Assembly (NCBI GenBank): GCA_021030905.1
Contig: JAGFMI010000011.1
Location: 558,001 to 622,000, forward strand
From: Pyrenula massariospora
Taxonomy: Eukaryota > Ascomycota > Eurotiomycetes > Pyrenulales > Pyrenulaceae
DNA: 64,000 nucleotides
Direction: 5' to 3'
Made by a program: the position numbers and the translations under genes. Shown here one piece after another: positions 11,590 through 22,900 of this stretch; position 1 is the first letter of the stretch; every line of letters begins with the position of its first letter. The notes under the pieces are model-generated. The model ran no database searches, was not told where the DNA came from, and worked only from the letters and a program-made list of their open reading frames with translations.

Positions 11590-13227
11590 TCATGCATCTA
11601 GATTGTTCGGTATCGCGGATCTCCTCATCCGAGCGACCCGTGATTGCCCTATTGGTGCAACTCTATCCTTGTAGGCCCGCTTCAGGCTCGACAGTATTTC
11701 ATCGCCGGAAATAGGCGCCCGAGCAATAGCGAAAACGAAAAGCGTCATTGGGACGGCAACTGCGAAGTACAACCAGAAGCGACGTTGACCAGGAGCAATT
11801 TCACCGCTCATACTAAAAAGACTGGCAACAAAAGTTAATGGAACAAAGATCAGAGCGAGGATAGTCAAACGACTAATATTGGCGGTTTCTGCAAATGAGC
11901 GACGGCTGTCTACAAGCTGAATGATAGATGCGAGGACGGGGAGCATATTCTCTAGACGTTGGCCATACGTCTCCATGCCTTTCCCTAATTGCGAGTATTC
12001 GTCCAGGACTTCTTCGATTCCTTGATCTTCATGAGAAGGAAAAGGGGCTTCTCGCGCTCTTAAGAAGCGTATCACCAGGTCAATCTTTTCTTGGGACGAC
12101 ATAATTCGTCGACGCCAACTCTGAAGCAGATCAAGATCGGAGTTCAATTTTTGCAGTCCAGCGGAGATGTTGGCCGTTTCATTGTTCGAATATTCGAAGT
12201 GTTTGAGGCAATGATAAAGGACGTTTGCATACTTGGACCATTCCCGCGCCACAATCTTCAGAATGGGGAAAGCCAGAGCCCCGAGCGATGGGGATGTATG
12301 AGCAAGATATTCTGGACACTTGCGATTCCAACTGTCCTGCAAATTGTCTCTAAGGCCCTGGAAACAAGATGCTTGACGGTTGATATGTAGATATTTGAAC
12401 ATGCTCGGATCCGTGCCATCCTGAGGACTATCATAAAACGGAGCCGACCACAAAATAATAGAACCAGACTTTGACCCGTTACATGTATATGAACTCTCAA
12501 GTGGAGGATCGCAGAGTACGACACCTGAATAGATGACGTGAGCTACACTCTCCTTTACGGAAAGCTTTCAGTACTTACCAAACCATTTGCCATCTTTATC
12601 GGCAGTCATAAAAGCGGAACAGCAGTGTTGTACTAGGCCGACTGTCGTACTTCCCATCGAAGGCAAGATTACCACCTTTCGGTGAACATTAGATTCTCGA
12701 TTTAGACGCAATTTCTGGGCTATCACGCTACCACGGTCTTCGAAAGAAATGACTCTGGGATAAAATATGTTAATGTAGCTTCGAGACCAGGTCTTCGACG
12801 GTGCCGTCGTGTGAAAGCGATAATTCGAATCCGTTCCCACAAGATGTTTCGCGAAAAAGATAGGGTCGATGTCAAACGTAGAACCAAGTGACTCAACTAT
12901 ATCTCTGTTGAGGTCCTCGACAATTAAAATCCGACCAAGGACATCTCTAGAGTCATCGTTTTCGTCTCTATACTGCTCACAGCTAAGAGACTTTGCGGAC
13001 TGCTCCAAGGTCGTGGCTTGACTTAGCCAATCCATTGCGATTTTGGAGTTGGTTGAGATACTTCGATCCGAAAAGAATGTCAGGAGAGACGTTTGACAAG
13101 GAAATATCACTGGATGTTCAGCCGACAGAAAGCGGCGCAGGGGTACGAGCTCTGGGTTCCGAAAGCATTGATTCTTGACACGATCGAGATAAGTCTTCAT
13201 CACGATAGTTTGAGGCATATGCCTCAT
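11590..13227 (-). CDS. CorA-like Mg2+ transporter domain protein
   Basis: Two exons, 13227-12579 and 12524-11590, are separated by a 54-nt intron (gtaagt...ttcag) and give 527 aa. The junction reads KWFG/VVLCDPPL. A large soluble N-terminal region (about 400 residues) is followed by a helical stalk and two transmembrane segments near the C-terminus: LTILALIFVPLTFVASLF and WLYFAVAVPMTLFVFAIA. This is the layout of the fungal CorA-like superfamily, in which two C-terminal membrane helices form a pentameric pore. The loop between them should carry the selectivity motif GMN in genuine Mg2+ channels; here the corresponding stretch is FSMSGEIAPG, so ion transport is unproven. Many Pezizomycotina genomes carry several such divergent copies. 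The fold assignment is good, the substrate unknown. It is probably located at the plasma membrane or an internal membrane. Confidence 0.8.
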
Positions 13228-13395
13228 TCATCGCATAGAGACAGTTTCTATGCCCGATCTAGAATGGCGTATCATATGATGCAGACTCTTGGGGGATATC
13301 GAAATGATTTTGGGTCACAAGTAGGCACGATCTCAAAGCGATCCTCGTATGTCTGAAAATAGTATTGTCGAGAATAAATCTTACAATCTGCAGTT

Positions 13396-13854
13396 CTACC
13401 TGAAGAAATCTGAGGTGGAAATATTCTGCATTTTAGATTGGAAAAATCCCGACTTGTCAAGTACTTTCGCTAAGGCTTGCAAATCTTTTGAGCCTTGTAA
13501 AACCCTTACTGCGCCCATAGGGTATAGATCAGGCTCCAAGGTGGTGCAAAGGCAATGAAGAAGAGCGAGGATGCAATCAATCCCGTTGCCAGCGGCCACA
13601 CACGTGGCAAATATGGCCCCTTCATTGACCGAGTCATTGATCAAAGAGTCGTAAGCATCATTGTAAAAAGGCAAAGAGCTTGTTGGTGCAGATGAAATCG
13701 CTAAGGCAGGGCTATCTGCTAACTCAAGGACGAGTTGAGCGTGAAGTACATAGTAAATGAAGGAATGTCGTCCCGGTGCTCCACTTTTGTTTGGCGCTCG
13801 TATCGGGCCATCTAAAATTGAGATATTCTTTTGTGATGCCCGCCTTCTCATCAT
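13396..13854 (-). CDS. Hypothetical small protein
   Basis: A 152-aa frame with a proper ATG upstream of the CorA-like gene on the same strand. It has some compositional coding character (balanced hydrophobic segments such as GIDCILALLHCLCTTLEP) but no recognised domain. It could be a short orphan gene, or one exon of a larger model that I cannot complete. Evidence is limited to ORF length and composition. Confidence 0.3.
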   Translation of the reverse strand: MMRRRASQKNISILDGPIRAPNKSGAPGRHSFIYYVLHAQLVLELADSPALAISSAPTSSLPFYNDAYDSLINDSVNEGAIFATCVAAGNGIDCILALLHCLCTTLEPDLYPMGAVRVLQGSKDLQALAKVLDKSGFFQSKMQNISTSDFFR

Positions 13855-14680
13855 CTACCTCTACGCAGGATAAGATCCTTCTATTTCGTCCGTACTGCTC
13901 GGCTTCATGGAAGTATATAGATACCTAGAAGACTAACCAAGCCGTATGACTACTTTCCATCGTGCTCGCGCCTGGCACAAATGTTTATCTCGGGTACTGA
14001 AATAGAGTCCACAAACGTGAGAGGGAGTCGCAAATGGCAAGAAACTCAACCACCGCCAGTCACCAAGTGCTATTATTATGGCAAGGTATGAAAAGAGAAA
14101 TCTCAATTAAGAAAAATCGGGATAATGCTAACACTGAATCTGCAAACCATCCCGTGGCCCCTTTCACCGTCTGCTCACCCACCCCCTCCTTCGGAAATTT
14201 TTGAGGCGCTTCTTTGGCTAGATTTCGGCTACGGGGTGTGTCCACCAGCCAATATGAAATTGCTCCTTGCCTCACCCATGTCTGGTAGCCCTCAGCTTGA
14301 TGCAGCCTCACAGCCCTTCTTTTCTCACTCTAGTATGAATTGCAGACGAGCCAAGTCAAACTGGCAAATAAGCCGCTAGTTCCCTATTCAAAAGACGGCT
14401 CAGAGCCATGCAAAGAATAACTGAGCCGCTCGAGGCTCCACTTTATCTATTCGCGGTGTCCAAATTAAGCCTCAAGGGCAATAACATACGAGCATGTCTC
14501 GACTGGGCGACCGTCCGCAGATCACGGGCGAAGAAATTCACCGTGAGCACCGAATACTCCCCACTAAGAGTGCTCTATGCAATATTTATACTCGTACAGG
14601 GCAGAATCCCAAACTAATTTCATTAATCTTCACGTCCCACCCGCAATTCTTATGACTACAGCCTTGTAGTAGATGATTCT
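13855..14680. other. Intergenic, upstream of the RelA/SpoT-domain gene
   Basis: No supportable gene. Open frames are short and unlike any family. The stretch directly before 14681 should hold the promoter of the synthetase-like gene, but I see no clear core element. Confidence 0.45.
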
Positions 14681-16471
14681 ATGGAGGAACACAAGTCTGA
14701 GATGGATATGGACAAGAACGCAGAATCTGTTGCTGTCATCGAGAATTTCATCAAACACTACTCTCTTCAGAAACATACTTTCAAAAAAATTGCGAAAATG
14801 GTCATGCGCGAATGTCGACGAGCTTTAAGCAGATCAAAGCCTGAAATTCGCGCAATTTTCACCTTTCGCGCCAAGAAGAAGAGCTCACTCTATCAAAAAT
14901 TGTTGGACAGGAACAAGGAAAGGGCGGAACCTTACACATGTGCTCAAGACATCTGGACTGACGTTTTCGACATGGCTGGTGTGCGCATTGCGCTGTACAA
15001 AACAAGCCTGACCGACATTGTGGAACAGAAATTAAGGAGATTATTCGACGACCATCGAAACTTCGAGTTGTCTGAGAGAGGGTCAGGTATGACTGAGCTG
15101 TCTAGACGTCAAAAAACTGCAGAAGATGGTCGTGCATCTAGTCAAGTTGGTCTACCGAGTGATGATCAAGGCGTTCCGGTATCGAGCCCCCAAATTGGAA
15201 AGTTCCCAGAAACGGTTGACACCGCACACGGATCTGAAAGTAGGAGTGGAAATTACAAGCGGCGTTTCGCGGGCTACAAAGCATTGCATTATCGCATTTG
15301 GGTTAATACAGCTGCCGTTGATAGTGATGCCGACGAAAGCGATTCCGTAGTCCCTCAGATTGGGCGGCTGGAGAAGGTCGGCGTCGAGATCCAGATTATT
15401 CCCCTGACAACTCATCTCTGGGCGGAACTTGAGCACGACATTGAATACAAGAAGAAACAAGGCATGCCAACGACGGAAGAATCAAGGCTCTTGGACGGGA
15501 TACAAGGTATTTTGAGTGCAGCCGATGTATTTGTGGAGCAGCTTGATGAGACCAGATTAGAGCGCATAACCGCGCCAAAGAAAAAGTTCTCCGACGCAGG
15601 GGACCTCTTCACTTTCTTGAGGACCAAAATTCTGGTTGTCCAGGATTACGGACGAAGCGAGGAACATATTCGGCCGCTGTTTGAAATGCTCAGGAAGTTT
15701 GAAAAGGATTCGAGAGAAAAAATCGTTCCAATCCTGGGTGATCTTAAATTTGACAAAAACTCAAACGCGATAAGGTCTAAACTCGATGATTCCTATGGTG
15801 CTCTGAAATTAAGACCCTCGGTGTATATTATGGAGCACCTTCTAGAAATGGTTGAAGGGAACGAGCTGCGTGCTACTTTCAAGACAGAAGAGATTCGAGT
15901 GAGGAACGAACTGAGAAGGACAATCTTGTCAAAAGACAAAGGACCAGAAGACGTAGGATCAGAAGATAAAGAGTCAGAAGACAAAGAGTCAGAAGATAAA
16001 GAGTCAGAAGACATAGGATCAGAAGATAAACAGTCAGGGGACGAACGGTCAGAGGACAGACCGCCAGTGAAATTTTCCACCAAGGATATCCAAATCGCCA
16101 TATACTGTAGAGTTGTGGTTGAATGCCTCAAATGGATTCCATCCGGCCTCTTTGAGCCGTTAGATGACGTGGAGGAGATCTTTCGACAAGAAGTCAAAAG
16201 AGTAGATGCAGCAGTCGTGAAGGCATTTAAATGGGTAGCGGATGGATCCATGAGGCCCGAGATCATGAACGGAACTAGGCCCGCCAAGAAATGGGAGCGT
16301 AAGCATATTCAAAACCTTTGGAAATGGTTCCGCGATTGTGAGGTGCCAATGATGGTCCTGGTATTCCGAATGTCTCGCCTTGGTATTCATGCCCCTGGTG
16401 AGCTTGAACAGACCAAAAGAGACAAGATGTATACAAATTTGCTCAGCGGAAAATACGATTCTAAGGAATAG
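14681..16471 (+). CDS. RelA/SpoT-type nucleotide (pyrophosphokinase) domain protein
   Basis: Intronless 596-aa protein with a RelA/SpoT synthetase fold in residues about 30-270. The family's key blocks are visible in order: a basic segment FRAKKKSSLYQKL (residues 62-74; ATP-binding region), DMAGVRIALY (97-106), FAGYKALHYRIWV (196-208), and VEIQIIPLTTHLWAELEHD (235-253). The residues used for ATP and acceptor-nucleotide binding in bacterial (p)ppGpp synthetases therefore appear retained. A variable insert of about 65 residues separates blocks two and three. There is no HD hydrolase domain N-terminal to the synthetase and no TGS or ACT domain, so it resembles a small alarmone synthetase with a long C-terminal extension. 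Residues about 420-460 form an acidic repeat. The C-terminal 130 residues are helical and unrecognised. Product could be ppGpp, pppApp or a modified RNA; none can be deduced from sequence. It is flanked by a CorA-like gene and a C2H2 regulator. Confidence 0.85.
   Translation: MEEHKSEMDMDKNAESVAVIENFIKHYSLQKHTFKKIAKMVMRECRRALSRSKPEIRAIFTFRAKKKSSLYQKLLDRNKERAEPYTCAQDIWTDVFDMAGVRIALYKTSLTDIVEQKLRRLFDDHRNFELSERGSGMTELSRRQKTAEDGRASSQVGLPSDDQGVPVSSPQIGKFPETVDTAHGSESRSGNYKRRFAGYKALHYRIWVNTAAVDSDADESDSVVPQIGRLEKVGVEIQIIPLTTHLWAELEHDIEYKKKQGMPTTEESRLLDGIQGILSAADVFVEQLDETRLERITAPKKKFSDAGDLFTFLRTKILVVQDYGRSEEHIRPLFEMLRKFEKDSREKIVPILGDLKFDKNSNAIRSKLDDSYGALKLRPSVYIMEHLLEMVEGNELRATFKTEEIRVRNELRRTILSKDKGPEDVGSEDKESEDKESEDKESEDIGSEDKQSGDERSEDRPPVKFSTKDIQIAIYCRVVVECLKWIPSGLFEPLDDVEEIFRQEVKRVDAAVVKAFKWVADGSMRPEIMNGTRPAKKWERKHIQNLWKWFRDCEVPMMVLVFRMSRLGIHAPGELEQTKRDKMYTNLLSGKYDSKE
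15941..16060 (+). repeat. 15-bp in-frame repeat encoding acidic pentapeptides
   Basis: Within the RelA/SpoT-domain gene, about seven imperfect 15-bp units encode the pentapeptide pattern ESEDK, with variants GSEDK, ESEDI, QSGDE and RSEDR. Copies differ mostly by single bases, which suggests expansion by slippage. The product is a strongly acidic, probably disordered linker between the synthetase domain and the helical C-terminus. Confidence 0.9.
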
Positions 16472-16740
16472 CAAGAGTTGAAGCATTTCGGAGGACGAGG
16501 ACGGGAGACCAGAAACCATATGGGCAGCTGCCTACCTCTTTTATCTCGCTTCACACTTTTGAATCACGTCATAGAGGATCCTTACAATTGAATGCAAGTG
16601 TCATGATTTAAAATGGAACAGAAATTTAAGTACTAAACGTGTGCGGAGCTGGTTAGCACATTTCATGGAGGCTGCTCCAAGTTCGGGTAGATCTTCGACC
16701 TGTGTTGTCAGTCATAGATAATCTGCTGCAGTCATGTTCC

Positions 16741-18095
16741 TTACTTCTCAATGAAGCTTGCGAGATCATGATCGCCAAGTTTATGCTTCTTCCTCGCATG
16801 CTCGCGAAAGTTATCAACCCTTCTGTAGACTCTCGGTCCCTGATCGCACCCGTCCCCATCACATTGATAGCCTAGTTGGAGTATTGAGGGATGTTTGCTA
16901 TTTTGATGTCTATGTAAGTCTGTGGAGGTTTTGAAGGTCGCATGACATCCCTCCCAGGTGCATTGGAATGATTTCGTGGATTTTCTGGGCTCTGCATTAT
17001 GTACGAGCTGATTGTGTTGTATCAAATGATCCTTGCGAACGAATTCCTTCGAGCAAATGGAACAAGTGTAGTCCTTCCAACCCTTGTGCTTGGATTTACT
17101 ATGCCGTTGCAGATCTTTGTCGTACAGAAATGTACCGTCGCACTCTCCGCATTGAAAAGGTCGCTCGCTTTTGCTCAGGTGCAGTTTAAGATGTTTACTG
17201 TCGGCTAGTCTTCAGTATAATGGAGCTAGAGAATGTTCCTAAGATTCGGATGGACATACTTCAGCTCGGTTAGTCTCATGAACTTTGCCGTACAATTTTC
17301 CTGTGGACAGGAAAGCTTTCCGGTAGCCGGTAAAACCGGGCTGTTCGATTCACGGAAGCCAGTGGGATGTGAAGCTCGCTCTAGATCAATAGAGTAATCA
17401 GGATCTTCCTCACTATCACGGACGTGTAAGACCCTAGGATCAGATATCATTCGATGAAGAGGCAAAGGATCTGCGAGCTCTAGAGGAGTATCCGCATCAT
17501 TTCCTCTCCACTGTTCATGCCAGGGTGATGTCTCAGCGTAACAAGGAGCATCGCCATCACCATCAAAAGGTGTTAGTTGGCATAAAGCATGCGTGGAGAC
17601 AAACGAGGAGTAATGAACCTCACTCTCCACAAAAGTAGATAGCGGAGGAATGAAGTTTTCCGAGCACTCTGGAGAGGAGGTAGTTATACTATCTCGCAAG
17701 TTTCTTTGACTAGTAAATGGCCTGTCAATATGACGTCCACATGCATCGACATGACTGAATTCAATCGACGTGGATAGCGTAGCACTAATTGAGTTTTCGG
17801 AGTAGGACAAATGGTTATAACTTTCTCCGTCGCCAAAGTGTGTGGTCGGCTGAGATAGTGACCCACATGTTCTCCGCGAATCAAGACTGGGAGTATTGTG
17901 ACTTTCGCACGGCACCTCGTTGTCTGGATAGGGGGTCGAGAGGCTGTGTCTTTCGCCCAATCCTGAGTAGAATGTATTGTCTCTCTCAGAGAAATTTAAA
18001 CAATTATTGGGCACCCCGAACGGATCTTCGTACGTTCCAAAGCAATCGTCGAAATGCGAGCTTGGGGTGAGGTTTCCAGACTTTCCCCTTGACAT
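16741..18095 (-). CDS. C2H2 zinc-finger protein (five fingers)
   Basis: Two exons, 18095-17260 and 17197-16741, with a 62-nt intron (gtatgt...gacag), giving 430 aa. Splicing restores the first finger: CPQENCTAKFMRLTEL joins NKHLKLHLSKSE. Four more follow: CGECDGTFLYDKDLQRHSKS, CSICSKEFVRKDHLIQHNQL, CTWEGCHATFKTSTDLHRHQ and CDGDGCDQGPRVYRRVDNFR. The N-terminal 270 residues are Ser/Thr/Asp-rich, without predicted structure, and could be an activation or regulatory region. Such proteins are typically nuclear DNA-binding regulators; targets cannot be inferred. The frame stays open a short way upstream of the ATG at 18095 (to about 18170), so an extra 5' exon is possible. The gene converges with the RelA/SpoT gene, about 270 bp away tail to tail. 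Confidence 0.8.
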
Positions 18096-19983
18096 GAAAG
18101 GATCGTAGTACAGACCTGATCGATCGATCGTTGGAGTAGAAGATGATATTGTTGGCTCTTCATCCTGTCTCAGTTCAAGTCAGATACATGTCGGAAACGG
18201 GCCTGAAGTTAGAACCTCTTCTTGAACTGTGACCATGACTCTTGTCCGTCTCGCGTACTCGGATTCTCAGGAGCAATGATAGTGATGCTTTGGAGGAAGT
18301 CAGCATTTCGCCACCGCAGCAGGTGCAGATGCGTCGTGAGCCTTCGGAAATTCCTTATGAGGCCCAACAAATAGGATCAGCCCCGAGGCGTCAAAGAGAG
18401 AAATCTCTCAAATCGGACGCAGGGATGGAACTTCAAGACCCAGCCGTGTCTGGCGTCAAATACCCGATCCATCCTCAGCCACGCGTAAACCGGAGTCGAG
18501 GTGCCCAATTCATGATAATGGTTCTATTTCAGGCCGCAAGACAATAGGTGGTGCATGCAAGCCGTCTTGGACACAAGGATTGCCATTATCTTATCAATAT
18601 TCGACTCAGCCAAAAAGAACCGCGGCTTGCCTATGAATGGCCTTCCACCCTTCCTCCGCTTTCACCTCGGATAACATGACGGCAGGGATCCAGGTGATCC
18701 GAGTCAGTCACGCCGAGCCTGAAGCTCCTGCTTACCAGGAGCAGTGGAATGAACAAATCTTTGAAACCCTCTGTAGACAGCTCTTCCACCCGGAGTATAT
18801 TCTGAAATAGAAACGAAACGCTGACCACGTTGCCAACCCATTCTAAATTATGTAGCTATTTGTGCCAGGTCATCAACATTATTAGGCAAGCATCAGGCTA
18901 TCTGCTAGGGAGCCAGGCTTCCCGGACCACCAGCTTGACGGTTAGCGGCGAGAGCGATGGCTGCCTATGCAGGGCGTTAATAAGCGATAGTGGCTGATTC
19001 GTTTTCGATGGCTTCATGAAAGACTTTTCTTGCTCCTTGTCCGTTTTCCTGCCAGCTCTTCGGGCCAAGCTGGGACCGCCCTGCCACAACGCGAATCATC
19101 AGGAGGCTTCCCGGCGCTCACAAGCTTAAATTCTGGGACTAGCGTAAGCGATTGCGCACACATGTGCCTAATTGCGCGTTGCAGGAATGAAGGTCTCCTC
19201 TTGAGAAGGGATTGATGCCCGTCGCCGGCGCCTTTCCGCGCCTTCATGGATGATCATTGCCATCCAACCGGTAATGGACATAGCCAACGCTGACTATTTT
19301 GAAGCGATTCCGTCTTGTTCCACAAGCTAGAATGGCAGTTTCCTGCTCTCATTCAGCGATCTAGACTCATACAGAAGAGAGCTTGAAATGCGGTGTCGCC
19401 GGGAGGCCTAGACCGTGTCCACCCGGCAAGGCGGAGCGCCGCCGAAGACCTGGAAGTGATTAGTGTGGAACAAGTGTGATGGAACACCTGAAGCGTGAAC
19501 GTCGCAATAATATGCTATGGTGGGTGTGATAGTTTGTCTAGCGACCGAAAGCCTGGTAGGCTACTGGCCCGGGCCGCTCACTGCCCTTGTATCCGGCATG
19601 ACTGCAAGGTGCTTCCTGCCAGAAGCTTTGATCCAGGGGTTCCAATGACGCAGCAAGACGGAGGGCACATAGTTGGCAGCAGAGACGAGTGAAACGATTT
19701 CATTGCTTCTACTGCTTGACATCACACTTATGTTTCCATCAAGCACAGCCCCGCCGTTTGGCGATAAACGCAAATTCCAAGACAATATTCTGAGCAAGTA
19801 CCCAATGGTTTCATTGTCTATATATCAATTCAACCAAACCAAGCTAGGAGCGTTTCAATCGTAATTGACCTTAAACCATAACCAGTTGCTAAATCATCCG
19901 AAACCACTCACACATGCAGTGACCCCAACACCAGATAGAAATGCATACTAAAGGCCATCCAGAACCAAACCAAGTCGTTTACA
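18096..19983. other. Intergenic, no gene seen
   Basis: Nearly 1.9 kb between the C2H2 gene's 5' end and the 3' end of CYK3. A plus-strand frame at 18242-18547 (101 codons) and a few shorter ones are present but resemble nothing and carry no splice-supported extension. The left part should include the C2H2 gene's promoter. Confidence 0.45.
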
Positions 19984-22900
19984 TCAAACACACTCCCACT
20001 CCCCCCAAACGCACCATCTCGCACTCCGATCCGCCAGCACCAACCCCCTCCACATCCCCCTCTCCCCAACCTTAATAACCGTCTCCCACACACTCCCCTC
20101 CGCCCCATCCGGCCCACAGCCCGCGCTATTCGCCCCATCCGCCCTCCTCGAAAACTTCAGTATCTTCCCGCTCGGGCTCTGAATCGCCAGCTTGGCGGGC
20201 TTCTCCTTAAGCGGCTTCCCGCCAGCGCCGCTCGCAGAACTTACCGTCGACGGATCCGAGCCCGTCGCCGAGATGCTCCGCATGCTCATCGCGCTACTAG
20301 GTCGGCTGATGAGGAATGGATTCGGGCTCGTGCGGCCGTTGGTGGAGCCCGCAAAACGCTGGTCTTCCGAATCGGCAGTGATGACGTCGACGACCTCGCT
20401 GCGGTGCTGGCGGACGGCGAAGACAAAGGTGTTGTCGACGCGAAGACGGCGACATTGGGGCTGGCAGACATACAAGTCGTTGCGGAGGGCGTGAGGCGTG
20501 GGGTGGCGGGTGATAAAGTCATATGCTGGGTTGTCTCCGGTGTGGAGGATGGGGACGGCGAAAGCGAGCGGGTAGGGTATATCTTTGGCGGAGTGCATTA
20601 GGCCTTTTTTGCCAGCGTAGACTTTTAGGACCCCGCGGCCTTCGTCGGAGGGGAGCACGGCCTTGACGGTGAAGCGTTTCCCCAGAGAGCCTGGGGAATG
20701 GGGTAGAGAGTGCCAGGACGGTTGAGCTAGAGCACGCTTTCTGATCACGTCTCCGTTCTCATAGACGTCCCCGTCCTGGTCACGATAGAAGGCTGCAGCT
20801 TCCACCTCGGCTACTACGTCGACGTCATTTGGGACACAGACGTGAAGCGTGCACACTTCTAGCCCTTCAAGACGTAGGACAGACGTGTCGAAGCCGTCGA
20901 TATGAAGCGTGTTACGGAAGTATGGTGGAAGAGCGCATGGTAAGGCAAGAAGAATCTCTGGTGCTATGGGAGGAACGATATGCTGATCTTGATGGTCTGC
21001 AGGTATGTGCGTGTAGCAGATCTCTAATGGCCGGGTAAGAAAGTACCATGGGTCGGCCATCTGTGACGAGATTGACGAGTACAACGATCGGCGAGGATGG
21101 GTCGGCGAGGCAAGACTGCAGTCCATGATCCGCCAACATCCATCCACAACAACAGCGTTCCAGTTGTGATTGGGCCGTTGCTGGTTTGCATCAAGATCTA
21201 ATTCCTCGCCTGGTGATTTGAGATAGCCTCTAACAATAGAGCTTGGTATTCCAATTGCCGAGCACATCTCATGGACAAGGTGAGCTACTTCAAGAGAAGA
21301 GCCTCTTTTACTTTGAATAACCCGCCGTGTGTCAATTGCACCACCGTTTTCAAAATCATCATCCCATGTAATCTTCTCACTCACAAAAGTGAAAATTGCT
21401 CGGAGACGTTGTACCTCGCTTCGATGAGGTCGGCATACATGATTCTGTGCAAGTGCGGTCGAAGTCACTACTGGAGGAAGTGAAGTGATGAAGCGGCTTG
21501 CTTTGTCCACAAGATGGAGATTCGGCGTCGAGTCAAAATCGATTGGGTCGGGGATGGGATGGCCGTCAGCGCTCTCGTCGCCTTCCACGACATCGGCAAG
21601 TTCATCGAGTGGTCGGATGACTGGATGATCAAGCATTTGGCACCTTTCAGCTCGTTCTTGTCTCTCCATTGCGCTGGGGGAATTGGCCCTGTTGACATCG
21701 ATCCGTACATTCATCCAGTCGAAGTTTGCACCACCACCGAGGCCCATCTCGCGGGCTGCATCCCGTCCATGGTTACTACTGACTGCAAGACCTCCTGCTA
21801 TGCCCGTCAGACCGCTGCGGCTTTTTGGTCGGGGAGAATGCACCGAGCCGGCCTGGCTAGCTGCAATACTACTTCTCGCGCTTGCTGCACCAGTTTTTGC
21901 TCCGTCTATCAACTTCTTGAAAAAACCGGTTTTCTTCATCTTCGGCGTTGAAAACCCGCCAAGCGCTCCTGCTCTATGCGCTTCACCACTAGGGTTCCAT
22001 CCGAGAGAGGATGGTGTTTCCGAGCGCATACCTCTTGGCTCTGATAGGTAGCTGATACCACGAGAGCCGTTAGAAGTGACTGGCCGGCCTTGATTGGTGC
22101 CTTCCAGTCTGTTTCGTCTGGCTAGACTTCCTGCGCTCGTTGCACTGAAGCCGCCCGCTGAATACCCGCTCATTATACTTTGGCTTGTCATGGAAGTGTT
22201 CGTGGTGGAATTCGTGGCTGTACTATGATTTGAGTAGCTTGTTGCGCTGGACTTCGTTGTGAACTTTCGGGCTAAAACATCTTTGCCTAGTTCGTACGCA
22301 GATTTTCGATTTTTCAATGCAGGTCTTTGACCTGCCATCGCAGATTCTGGCCTGGAGTAGTATGGCGAGTTCTTTGGCGGAGGCTGAGGCTTTTTTTCTG
22401 GAAGATGAAGCTCGTCAGGGGTCCTGCTGTCTTGCGCATGCATTTGCCTCAATCGACTCTCCATCCGCTGGACGTAATTACTAAGCTGGGGTGGTCCATC
22501 CTCATATCTTTCGGGTGAATTATGCTGACTACTGTAGGCAGGTTGATCATCATAGTTACTACCTCCCGCCCCTAAGCCTAAGGACGTTAATGGTCGTGGA
22601 TTGGGGCGGCTTGGGGGTTGACGCAGATCGTCGAATGCCTCTGGAGACCATGGATTAAATCCTCCTTCACGACTCTTGCTATCCTCAGTCATACTCATGT
22701 CTTGTAATGAAGACATAACATCGTCCATGGCGTCCCGGAGCATTGGAGGTGTGTGACCATTGAAGGAGGTAGGTCTCGGAGAGGGTGTTCGTGCGAAAGT
22801 TTGATACCTGTCGTTCATTGCAAAAGGCTGGGGAGAAGGTGTTGAGCGTGGGTGTCTGCTACCTACCCCGACTTTGTGGGGAGGTGGAGCTGGAGGCGGA

